Shown: piece after piece, positions 39,162-49,516 of the stretch
How the letters are laid out: every line of letters begins with the position of its first letter
Numbering within the stretch: position 1 is the stretch's first letter
Source of the DNA: Cokeromyces recurvatus
Taxonomy: Eukaryota; Mucoromycota; Mucoromycetes; Mucorales; Mucoraceae
Assembly (NCBI RefSeq): GCF_025118155.1
Contig: NW_026251387.1
Coordinates: 1,271,501-1,335,500, forward strand
Direction: 5' to 3'
Length of the DNA: 64,000 nt
Translations under genes and position numbers: made by a program
Notes under the pieces: generated by a model
What the model was told of the DNA's origin: nothing
Databases searched by the model: none
Seen by the model: the letters and a program-made list of their open reading frames with translations, nothing else

Positions 39162-39573
39162 ATGACTGAAGCCGACCTCATTATTTTAATAGACCATACA
39201 AGCTACTATTTTTATTTTGGTCAAACAATTAACAATACGATGGTATGTTTCTATTCTATAAACACAACCTTTCTTTTAGAGTAATACAATATGTTTTAAT
39301 ACTTTAAGGCAAAAAGGCTTTTCTTGATTTATATTCATTTTTTTTTTTTTTTTTTTTAGCCTGGACGGACTTAAAAATAAATCCGGACCGGAAAACTTTC
39401 ATAAGAAACTAGATTGCTTCATTATTTCACTTATCGAAGATATGGATGATCCAAGAGGAAGTGAATTACTAAATCTTTCTCTTTTTCCACTAGTTAGGCA
39501 AGTATCAGAATACAGTACAGAAAGGAAAAAGGGAACTGATGGATGCATCTCGATTCATATGTTGATGGATTAA
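39162..39573 (+). CDS. Small protein of unknown function
   Basis: A probable 110-aa protein from two exons, 39162-39280 and 39360-39573, using a GTAATA donor and an acceptor after a long T run; this is the only arrangement I found that keeps both parts in frame. Exon 1 encodes MTEADLIILIDHTSYYFYFG. Exon 2 encodes a strongly coding-like stretch: LDCFIISLIEDMDDPRGSE, LLNLSLFPLVRQVSEYS, ending HMLMD. I do not recognise the family. It has no signal peptide or transmembrane helix. It lies between ERV41 and the ribosomal protein gene, same strand. The exon 1 boundary is the weakest part of the model. Confidence 0.5.
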
Positions 39574-39784
39574 TTAAATTCATTTATTCCCTTTTCCTAA
39601 GAATATGGATTAAAAAAAATGATAAAAGGCTAACAGTTTTTTTTTTTTATTTTATGACTTGATTGACTCCATTATGATTTTGCATTTTAACCTATTTATT
39701 CATTTAATCTGATCAACATAACTCAACAATTATACATCTTACTTTATATATACATTTATATGATTATTTTACGAATTTACAGCA

Positions 39785-40633
39785 ATGGGTCGTGTCATTC
39801 GTGCTCAGAGAAAGGGTGCTGGAAGTATCTTCAAATCTCACACTGTCGGCCGTAAAGGTGCCGTCAAGTTGAGAGTTTTCGACTTTGCTGAACGTCATGG
39901 TTATATCCGTGGTATCGTTAAGGATATTGTTCACGATCCCGGAAGAGGTGCTCCTCTTGCCAAGGTTGTCTTCCGTGACCCTTACAAGTAAGTATATAAA
40001 AAAAATGTGGATTTTTTTATTTAGTCATTTTGCTATGGTTCAATTTATAACTAACATCATGTTTGTTAAAGATATAAGCTCCGTACCGAAACCTTCATTG
40101 CCACTGAAGGTATGTACACTGGTCAATTCATCTATGCTGGTAAGAAGGCTGCTTTGAACATTGGTAACGTTATGCCCTTGTCCTCCATGCCTGAAGGTAC
40201 CGTTATCTGTAATGTCGAAGAAAAGGTCGGTGATCGTGGTTCCATTGCTCGTACCTCTGGTAACTACGCTACCGTCATCGGTCACGGTGATGATGGTAAG
40301 ACTCGTATTCGTCTTCCCTCTGGTGCCAAGAAGGTCATTCCTTCTACCTCTCGTGCCGTCATTGGTATCGTTGCCGGTGGTGGTCGTATTGATAAGCCTA
40401 TGTTGAAGGCTGGTCGTGCTTTCCACAAGTACAGAGTTAAGCGTAACAGCTGGCCCAAGACTCGTGGTGTTGCCATGAACCCCGTTGATCACCCTCACGG
40501 TGGTGGTAACCATCAACACATTGGTAAGGCTTCTACTAAGGCTCGTGACTCTCCTGCTGGTCAAAAGGTTGGTTTGATTGCTGCCCGTCGTACTGGTCTT
40601 CTCCGTGGTACTAAGAAGATTAAGGATGCTTAA
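39785..40633 (+). CDS. RPL8: 60S ribosomal protein uL2 (RPL8 / yeast Rpl2)
   Basis: Large-subunit protein near the peptidyl-transferase centre. Two exons, 39785-39987 and about 40071-40633, with the junction at [12 protein letters not shown]. The protein starts [19 protein letters not shown] and contains [28 protein letters not shown], the conserved [14 protein letters not shown] loop with the universally conserved His, and [12 protein letters not shown]. Codon choice is sharply biased to GGT, CGT, AAG, GTC and TCC, unlike its neighbours, as expected for very high expression. The sequence TTTACAGCA just before the ATG could be the acceptor of a 5' leader intron (inferred). Confidence 0.97.
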
Positions 40634-40801
40634 ATCAAATAAATTATTCAGACTCTTTTCTTTTTTTTTTATTTCTTTCTTTTTTTTTTTTTGTCTTTAA
40701 AATAAAACAAAGAGAATAATACATATACGAATACAGCATATTATTTAGAAGAAGAAAATCCGATACAATACAACTTTACTCTTTTTTTTTATTTATAAAC
40801 T

Positions 40802-41535
40802 TTAAAGTGTAAGCATTTTACCAAATCGAAGACCAGCAACTGCTAATCCTGTAAGTTTGACAGCTTCAAATCCAATATAAGCACAATGTGCTTTTGGAAA
40901 CGATGCACATTTTTCATTAGATTGTGTTGAAGAAGGAATTTCTTTTGATTTTTTGTTTAATTTAGGAAGAAGATAAACTGCTTGAATAGCTGTGACTGTT
41001 GCAGGAATCCAAATCGATCTAGCTAAGCAAGCATCAATATACCCGTTATTATCAAGAATTCGTTTTCTCCATTCACAGTACAAATCTAAACCAAGAACAG
41101 TTACAGCAATCTATTTATTTATTTTCATATAGACACACACAAATATATGTATATATCAAGTCATTAAAAATAGAAAAATGGATGACAATTATTTGTATAT
41201 CTATTTACCTCGATTTTATTTAACCAGTTAAAGCGTTGTCTTCTGTAACCCACCTTTTGTTGATCAGACAAGTGAGGTGATTTTAAAAAGAAGGGAGTCT
41301 CCAAGAAGCTCCAATTTAAAGTAGTTGCAAACCAATAAGCATTAATACCGGCTAAACATAATGTTAAATTTCTTAAAGACGTCCTTTGCCACAATTGTTT
41401 ATGCAAAATAACTTCAATAGCAACTGAAGGTATAAGGACTTTAACAGAAGTCATGGGGTCTTCTAATAAGTGAGTACAGCAATTTGAAAGCCAATTTGTT
41501 GTTGTATTATTATTGTTAGTAGCAGAGTTGGTCAT
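40802..41535 (-). CDS. Uncharacterised protein, possibly membrane-associated
   Basis: Two exons on the minus strand, 41535-41209 and 41110-40802, phase 0, giving 211 aa. The N-terminus is Asn/Thr-rich and has no signal peptide. Moderately hydrophobic segments (VLIPSVAIEVIL, LTLCLAGINAYWFATTL, SIWIPATVTAIQAVYLLP, FEAVKLTGLAVAGLRF) alternate with basic loops (RRQRFNWLNKIE, CEWRKRIL). The pattern suggests a protein that crosses or lies on an organelle membrane, somewhat like PEX11-type or small mitochondrial membrane proteins, but I recognise no family motif and make no functional claim. It converges on the ribosomal protein gene, 168 bases away. Confidence 0.75.
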
Positions 41536-41564
41536 TATATACTGTGTTAATGAAAAAAGAAAAG

Positions 41565-41595
<31 letters not shown>

Positions 41596-41608
41596 AAATA
41601 ATTATTAT

Positions 41609-41642
<34 letters not shown>

Positions 41643-41763
41643 AATTTATAAGGGTTTTAAACTTTAAAATATCATCATCATAAGCATTCACGTCACTCGT
41701 GTATAATCATATCATTTTATTACTGTTGTAGTAGTTGCGATGATGCTATAATATAGACATCAT

Positions 41764-42771
41764 TTATTCATTTATTATTCTCTTCTCCCAGTTATTTACT
41801 CGAATTGAATGAATAGACTCATTTTCATATAAAGTAAGTAAATACATGATACGTTCAATCATTGAGCTATTACTGTTATGTACAGAAAAGATAATCTTGT
41901 ACAACAAGGCTTTATCATCTTCTATTTCGACTTTTTGAATTCTGCAAATAAAATTAGTATTATAATAAGGGCTGTCATCTAATATAAGAATCGAGTGATT
42001 AGTATGCATATAATAGAAAGATTCATAAAGCTAACTATACCTAGCTTCCCATACCAAATTATTTTACCATTAGAGTACATGTATCCATTAACATAACCCT
42101 GAAAATGCTGTCAGTGAAATAATGAATTAGTAACATAAAATAAGAAAAATAAAATAACACATTTATCTACTTCTGATAAAATATAATGTAATTTTCCTGC
42201 AGCCATATTCTGTGATTCTGCAATACAAGAGATTGTCTTTTCTTCACAATAATTTTTGCTTACTCCCTTTCGTTTCCTTGATCCAAATAAAGATGTACAT
42301 GTGTTGACTAGTTTTGTAGTGATTGACGTCAAATAGGCTGTATGACGTCGTACTAATTTTGTTACTAAAGATGTAGTTAAGTTATTATGATGAGGCATAA
42401 ATGATAGCAAGCCTTGAGGTAATAAGTTGGGAGACGAAGTAGTGATGATTGTATGAGGAGATAATGCATGAAGACAGGTTGTATGAATTGTATTTAATTT
42501 TTGATTTACAAGTGCTTTAATTGCAATTGGTCTATTATGTTGCTCTTGGGGATAAATCAATATATGTTTTAAATAACTTTTACTTTGGTGACGATGAATT
42601 ATATTTGGCTCTAATAATTGTAGTGTTGGAGACTTATCAGCTGTAATCGTATTTGGTGGTTGCTTTACCATTTTTTGTTTATTATCGCTGGTAAAATATG
42701 TCGACTCTTCTTTTTTCTTCTTTCTTTGTGTTTGTTGTAATAAATAGTACGTAAGCTTTTGAACATTTGGG

Positions 42772-42834
<63 letters not shown>

Positions 42835-44238
42835 ACAAGAAAATATATTAGTGTAAAGAAAAAAAAACAAAGGAGTAAATGAATGGATACCTTCTTTTCA
42901 TTAGTGCAGACTCTATTTGATTATCATTCAGATCCCTCCACAAAACCTTTAATGTTTCCCTTGTGGGACCATGCAAGTCACTTGAATTGGATATTGAAGG
43001 ATATTTTAATTTTTCATCATTCCATAATGTAGACGAAAGAAGTATATTATTACAATAGATACTAGGTGATGATATCATCCAAGGATGTGATAATATATCA
43101 ATAAACTATAATACACGTATATTAAATTCTATCTATTTTATAAGTCTCTTCTTTCTCTCTCTCTCTCTCTCTTTTTCTTTTCTTTTCTTTTTTTACACTT
43201 AATCTTTTATTTGGATCCACAGTTAACATTCTACATAAAAGATCTTTGGCGAGTGGAGATACCCAATTAGGTATTCGTCTGAAACGTCCTACTTTTATTT
43301 TTGTCAATAATCGACCCAGGTGATGATCATCGAATGGTAATTTTCCTATTATTAATACATATAAAATAACTCCAGATGACCAAACATCTGCTGCTGGTCC
43401 ATAGTAAGGAATTCCCTAAAAATTAGCCTTGTCAATACAGACCAAAGCCATTTGTTTATATATAAATAGATATTAGCATACTCTAACAATTTCAGGACTA
43501 GCATAATGTGGTGAGCTTTGAAGAAATACAACACTTTAATACTTAATAGATATATTGATAATAGTGTGATATCATAATAGGTTGCGATTATTTACCCACA
43601 ACTTGTTTTTAATAATTGAGTCGTTGGTTGCATGATTGCCATACCAAAGTCAGCAATCTTGATATTCCTTTTTCCTTCATCTAATAAGATATTCTCCAGC
43701 TTTAGATCGCGATGACTTAAAGAAAGAAAGAAAAGGTTATAGATTTTAAAAGAAAGGTATTACGATGCTACTTTAATATACCAGATATGATGAGCATGAC
43801 ACCAGATTAAAGCATCTGCTATCTGCTTAAATATCTCTCGGGCCTCTATTTCATTTAATCGTCTATCCGGTTTTTCATTTAAAATAGAATATAATTCACC
43901 TCCAGGAACATATTCCATAATAAAATAGATGTTTCTCTCATCTTGTAATATTTGATAAAGTTCAATTAAGTTTGGATGATTTAAAAGTTGTAATACAGCC
44001 AGCTCTCGTTCAACTGCTTGCTTAATTTTTAAAGATGAATCAAGCTCTCTACGTGGAATGATTTTGATAGCTACTTTTGTTCCACTTATTTGATGTATCC
44101 CAAGCTTTACTTGTCCTGTATACATACAAGTAGTGTAAATGGAATGTATGCAGAATAATCACTCTATCTCAAACCTGTTGATCCATATCCAATTGTAGAG
44201 GAAATGAAATAATCTCCAATAAAATGAAGACCCACCAT
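41764..44238 (-). CDS. Ser/Thr protein kinase of the NIM1/Gin4/BRSK (CAMKL) group
   Basis: Nine exons on the minus strand: 44238-44175, 44115-43782, 43715-43596, 43515-43482, 43415-43197, 43105-42891, 42771-42171, 42098-42041 and 41978-41764, giving 619 aa with every phase closing. The kinase domain starts almost at the N-terminus: [28 protein letters not shown] (IADFGMA), then the [13 protein letters not shown] activation segment typical of NIM1/Cdr2/Gin4 and BRSK kinases, and ends near LSHPWM at about residue 270. Catalytic residues are intact. A ~340-residue C-terminal part begins [12 protein letters not shown], passes through a basic low-complexity stretch and ends in a possible folded domain ([26 protein letters not shown]) that could be KA1-like (inferred). 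The group suggests a role in cell-cycle or septin control. Confidence 0.9.
42773..42830. repeat. 58-base T homopolymer (A run on the coding strand) inside a kinase intron
   Basis: An unbroken run of 58 T on the plus strand. It fills half of the 119-base intron 42772-42890 and ends right at the AG acceptor, so on the coding strand the acceptor is preceded by A instead of pyrimidines. Confidence 0.95.
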
Positions 44239-44239
44239 G

Positions 44240-44273
<34 letters not shown>

Positions 44274-44664
44274 GAAAGAAAAGAAGAAGGGGAAGAAAAA
44301 AAAATAGACATGTATTGAAGAGAAGAGAATAGTTTATAAGGAGACATATAAATACAAACCAATCATATAAATATAATATTTTATCATTTTATGATCAGCA
44401 ACAGCTATCTATAATATGTAAACAGAGAGAATATGAATATACATAAGTTACATACAAATCACATGTTTACTATCTGTATTTTGTATATAAATAAGAAATA
44501 GTATAAATGGGACACAGTATAGTACATAATTATTGTCTCAGAAACTGTATATTTATATATAAGAATGACTACTCTTAAATAAATATAAATAAATATGTAT
44601 ATAAATACATATGATAAACTAGTTTGATATGTCAATTCTAATATAAAATTTTCACGCATTTTTA

Positions 44665-44707
<43 letters not shown>

Positions 44708-45629
44708 ATTTCATGAAACTGTTGATTGTACTTGATGAAAAATGAAGACAAGACCATGAAACAAACATAACCGATTAGATTCTTCTAAATCATTTTGGTT
44801 CTTTTATAGAAGAGCAAGACGAGGTAAACAATATAATTGATATCAAATCTTAGTAGCTGCAGAAATCAATCAACTGTGTCGATAATGAAAGCAATGACAC
44901 TACAAAATACATTTTTCAATAGAATTCGAAAATATAATTTATATGATTTAAAAGTGAAAAATAGTGGAGAACGTAAGAATGTATGGTATGTTTATCAAAG
45001 AACCTTTATTCATGTTGAAAGTCGTATTTTTAAAGTTATCCGAAAAAAAAAGAAAGGTTTTATAAATCATTTATAGAATATAGTACTGTAATCTGGACAG
45101 AGTTTGAATCATTATTGACATTATCAAAATACTCAAAGCTATATTGATTATTGATTAACTTATTCAATATCTTTGATATGACAAAAGAATCAAAACTGAC
45201 TATTTTTGAGGCCTCTTCGCTAAGAAATCAGAAATAATATTTATATATTTTTTAGGGGCACTTTTTAAGCCCAAGAATCAGGTGAATGTTAAGCAAGATT
45301 TTAGACTGAAACTTAAGGATGTCGCCATTCCTTTGTTAAGAGCAAGCATCAAATATACTTTTTATATTCATCTAAAGGATATGCAACTGCATAGGTTGTC
45401 TGCACATTTCTCCTTAACTGCCTTTTTTTTTTCTTTTAAAGCATTCAACTAGTATGCGTCTCTTATTTCAAAATATACAATTATATGTTTATAAAATAAT
45501 ATCAACAAAAAATAGCTTACATGATATGTAACATGTATCTGCAAATACAACAAATTTACATATATGAGCACCCTAACATAGAGTTATATGCATATACATA
45601 TGAGTATCATTCATGTCGTCGTTATTACA
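44239..45629. other. Intergenic upstream of the kinase, no gene seen
   Basis: About 1.4 kb. It holds a TA repeat at about 44246-44270 and a T run of about 40 at 44667-44706. A 63-80 codon plus-strand ORF at 44837-45076 is Lys/Arg/Asn-rich, has no recognisable domain and no neighbouring exon that I could join to it, so I do not call it a gene. Confidence 0.5.
44667..44706. repeat. T homopolymer, about 40 bases
   Basis: Unbroken T run in intergenic DNA upstream of the kinase gene. Confidence 0.9.
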
Positions 45630-46585
45630 TCAATCTTTCTTTCTAAGGGGCTTTTTCTTCCTTGGTTTGAAAATCGAGTCACCACCACCTAATTTACGTT
45701 TCTTGAACGTTATTTCTTCTTTTTCACCATCTCCGGGAGCATTATCTATATCTACTGGAAGCTCCTTTTCCTTAATTTTAAAATTATGTAAATCTTCTTC
45801 ATCTTCTTCATCATCATCTTGAAACTCTGGAGTTTGATCATGTGTTGTGGCCGGTTTCGTTTTATTTTTATCGCTTTGATTATTGACTGCAGTAGAATCT
45901 ACTGAAGGTTGAGCTATTATTTCCCATTCACCAACTTTAGCTACTTGTGTGTTCACTGCCCATTCCTCACGCCCTTCTAATTTAGCTCTTTCCGCTTGAT
46001 TCTTTTCGTCCTCAGCTTGTTGGCGTAGTTCATCAATGGTTGGAATGTAGACTGGTGAATTATAAGTAGTAGTTGTACTGCGAGTAGATTTACTTGATGT
46101 ACTCATTTGACTTGGTGATGCAACACTCGTTGAACTGTATTTACTTCGCTCAGCAATACCAACTGCATTTAATGCTGCCTAATAATAATAATAATAATAA
46201 TAAACAGTTAACATGCGTGTGATGAATTTAATTGCTGATCATTATAATTTGCTTTACACTCTCGATACGCTGAAGCTCACATCTAATATTCTCTTCTTCT
46301 TCTTTTTCTTGTCTCCCCTTTTTGTATACATTACGTAAGAAACTTTCTACTGCTGCTTTATGGGCTCCACCATTTTCATGAATTTGAATTGACTAAATTG
46401 GTTATTCATTATACGATTAAATATCCGTGTATGTAGATGTATAAAAACAACTTACAGGCTTATTGTTGGTAATGAATTTTTTGCAGTATTTACACCATAT
46501 CCTTGGTCTAATATCCCATTTGTTATACCTAGAGTTTATCACATTGTAAGGTGGGAGGTCTATAGCATGCTTCAAATACTTACAT
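45630..46585 (-). CDS. WBP4: WBP4/FBP21-like spliceosomal protein with matrin-type zinc finger
   Basis: Probable component of the spliceosome (WW-domain-binding protein 4 family). Exons on the minus strand: 46585-46584 (only the AT of the start codon), 46528-46456, 46392-46258 and 46178-45630, giving 252 aa. The N-terminus MYNKWDIRPRIWCKYCKKFI places the U1/matrin-type zinc finger exactly as in WBP4: C-x2-C-x13-H-x5-H, with NNKPSIQIHE and AHK. A charged helix (EKEEEENIRCELQRIESAAL) follows as in the family, then a Ser/Thr linker, an acidic stretch and a basic tail FKKRKLGGG that resembles the WBP4 C-terminus. No WW domain is present, unlike vertebrate WBP4. A start codon split by the first intron is needed to reach the conserved N-terminus. 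Confidence 0.78.
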
Positions 46586-47538
46586 TATTATTGTTATTGT
46601 TAAAATAAAAAAAAAGTTTAAACTTGAACTTGAATTTTTTTTTTTTCTTTTCTTTTCTTAAAACCGATACTATTTAAAAAATTACAAAATTGAAATAGCA
46701 GCAGTATTATTTACTCAAAGAGTAGAACAAATTCCAAAAAGAAGAAGAGGTTTTAGTGCAATGTTTTGAAATATATGCAATATGAATAGAATATAAAGTT
46801 ACTTGTGTTGAGTAAGGAAAGAAATAACAACAGTTAAAAAAAAAAAAAAGAATGGAAAGGTAAAGCCATTAAGCGCAACTTGTTCAACCTTGTTTAAGCG
46901 TTTATTAAGATTATTTTGACTAATTTTAATACGTTTAAAAGCTTTTCAAAATAAATACAGTTTCTGTCTTGCTACAGATAATACATCTCCTTATTAAAAG
47001 TAACTTTCTTTCTCTTATGGCTTTGAATATAACTATTAAAGATGCTTATTTAGGACACTGTGAGCTTGAGGCAATAAATTACTACGAATTGACTTTATTC
47101 GAGTTATTTGTATTTTTTTTTTCCTCTCTCATATCATTTCTATTACTCTGCAAAAATTCTTTTTTTGTGAGCGGTATGTGGTTTAATAAGACTGCAAAAT
47201 GAATAGACAAACATATATGATTTATTGGATTTTACATCTGAATAACTAGCTTTTACGTGCTGCTCAGCTATTTGTCTTTTATGATACTTAAAAACTCAAT
47301 TTCTAATTACAGTTAACTATGTCTTCAATTCCTTTCTACTAATATATGTACTCCTGCCGCATAATTCATTATCCAAGTCTAAAAAGAAAGCTGCTTAGCT
47401 ACAATGGAATTAGCCTCAGCAATAATTCTGAGTTCAATGTCTATATCTCTTTTATCAGTATCAGAAGCAGGCTTTTTTTGTGCGTTTTCCCTTCTATCTA
47501 TTAATTCATATTGATTAATAAACAAATAGGATATATAT

Positions 47539-47586
<48 letters not shown>

Positions 47587-48014
47587 GGAGAGAGAAAAGA
47601 AGAATAGTGTAAACTAACTTCATTTTCTAAGATTTTTCTATAAATGTATATATATTCTGCCTTTGATGTCGCCTATCGATTTTTATGATGCATTTGCCTT
47701 TTATTTCTATGATAAATACCGGTCATTCTACTATATTTATTTAGCCTTTTTTATTCAATATTCAGCCTGAAAAAGCTTTTATTCTATAACTTATTTATAA
47801 AGTTGATACAGTTATAAGGGGTTCTATTAAACTACTTGGGTCTTCTTTAGCTGTGCTTACACAGAATTTGTTAGTTAATGAAAAAAAAAACAACAAAGTG
47901 TGTTATATAATACACGTATCCATAATTAAATAATATTTACTATGATTAACACCTTTCCTTGTCAAATGCTTGAGAAATAATATTATTTATATCAAATACA
48001 TGAAACGTCATTGC

Positions 48015-48053
<39 letters not shown>

Positions 48054-48283
48054 AATATTGCTGGATGGTAAAATATATTTTTTCTATGACATTAATATGA
48101 CATGATTGATAGATAATCATTTATTTTAAATTCTGCATTTCTAATGTTTATAATAGCAGTTGAATTGATATAAATAACAGGTTATAATTATACAACTATA
48201 TTTCTTTTTTTTTCTTTTTTTTTTTTCAATTTAAATATTACAGTTCCAAACTTGCATTAATAATAATAATAATAATAATAAAT
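46586..48283. other. Divergent intergenic region, no gene seen
   Basis: About 1.7 kb between divergent genes. It contains CA/TA repeats at about 47535-47583, a T run of about 33 at 48020-48052 and T-rich leader sequence before 48284. The ~77-codon ORF at 46969-47202 is low-complexity and not supported. A (TAA)n tract at 48259-48280 lies just before the next start. Confidence 0.5.
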
Positions 48284-48697
48284 ATGTACGCCAGAACAGC
48301 AGCTTCCCAGGTCACAAAAGCCTATCGCTCTACTTATATTACTTCATTGACATCTACATCCGTCACTCAAACTTCAAGAACTATGACTGCCTTTTCTCAT
48401 ATGTCAGATAATAATCCAGAAGTACTTGAAAAAGAAAAGGAAAAGAGTTTGAAGAAAAAAGAAAATAAGGAATGGAATGAAAAGTTAGCCTCTCATAGTG
48501 AAGCAGCAGTAAGTAGTCTGGGAGGAGGGGGAGGGGAAGAAGAAGAAGAAAAAGCATTAAGCACTATTTTATTAACATAACTCTATGTTTGTCATCATGT
48601 TTTAAAGGTTAAGGCTGATAAAGAACAAGATAAACCTATCAGTACTTTACAAAATGAAACTATTGAGGAACTTGAAAAGAAAAGTAAAGAAGAATAA
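48284..48697 (+). CDS. Small mitochondrial-type protein, unknown function
   Basis: Two exons, 48284-48508 and 48608-48697, phase 0, give 104 aa. The first ~35 residues (MYARTAASQVTKAYRSTY, then Ser/Thr-rich) have Arg/Lys and no acids, as in a mitochondrial presequence. The rest is highly charged and helical: EKEKEKSLKKKENKEWNEK, then LASHSEAAVKADKEQDKP, ending EELEKKSKEE. I recall a conserved fungal pattern of the type WNE-LA--SEA-VKAD in small mitochondrial or LEA-like proteins, but cannot name a function. The pairing of a targeting sequence with a clean intron makes it a real gene. Confidence 0.7.
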
Positions 48698-49516
48698 TCG
48701 TTATAAATAGATAATATACAAGCAAAAATAATAAAAAAAAAAGATAACAAAAGAATGAACGTCATCTTTAATAAAAGCTATCCTATTAAACTTGTCATAC
48801 GTGGGGTGGTAATGACAATGTGCTCATAACTGGTTGTATTTTGAAGATAGTCTTTACTTTTAGTCATGTATTTATATTCCGATAACATATGCTTATGATT
48901 CTCTCCGAGAAAATCAACAATACTCCTCCTTACATAATACTAAGCTTGAACAGATTAAAGTAACACAACTGAGCTTTTTTTTTTTTTTTTTTTTTGACTA
49001 ATGTATTCATCGTAATATTATTGTGGAGAACTAATACATAAGCCACACAGATATTCTGCTTAGAAAAAAAAAAGCTAAAAAAAAAGCTAAAAAAAAATGT
49101 AGCCATGTAAAATACTTTTTTTTTTAACTCCACGAAATGTTTTTACGTAGTAGTATAATTATTGTTATATTATAATAAAATTTTTTGTTTAAATATTATA
49201 CCATTTGCTTGTATAAGGACAGAATTACAGTCATTACTTCATTACATGTAGTGAATTATAATGAAGTTTATTAAACGAAACAAACTTTTTTCTTCATTAA
49301 AAAAGAACAATAGCTCTTTTCTTAAAGACGTATGACCAATACCATTTATTATTTAGAGAGCCGCAGGAAAAAAAAAAAAAAAAGCTAGTCTCATTTTTTT
49401 TTTGTTTTAGTTAATAAGGTCTATTGAATATAGCCTTTTATTCATTTTATTTTTCTTTCTATTTGCTTTTTTTTTTTTTATTATTATTGCCTTTAAAAAA
49501 AATAAGTTTATTAATA
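48698..49516. other. Intergenic upstream of the Tom20-SET gene
   Basis: About 0.8 kb of AT-rich DNA with T runs near 48977 and 49450-49480 and an A run near 49370. It includes the Tom20-SET promoter. No gene is seen. Confidence 0.5.

Noticed and set aside
40040..40564. A 174-codon minus-strand ORF opposite the ribosomal protein gene
   Set aside because: Antisense shadow caused by the strong codon bias of uL2; the Thr/Asn/Val-rich product has no family features.
42111..42671. A separate gene starting [10 protein letters not shown] downstream of the kinase
   Set aside because: The frame extends upstream of that Met to an AG acceptor, and joining it to the kinase donor at 42891 closes the phase exactly, so I treat it as a kinase exon.
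44837..45076. Plus-strand ORF of 79 codons in the kinase upstream region
   Set aside because: It is AT-driven Lys/Asn/Arg-rich sequence without a domain, splice partner or coding signal.
46969..47202. Plus-strand ORF of 77 codons
   Set aside because: Low-complexity Phe/Leu/Ser sequence in an AT-rich intergenic region with no supporting features.
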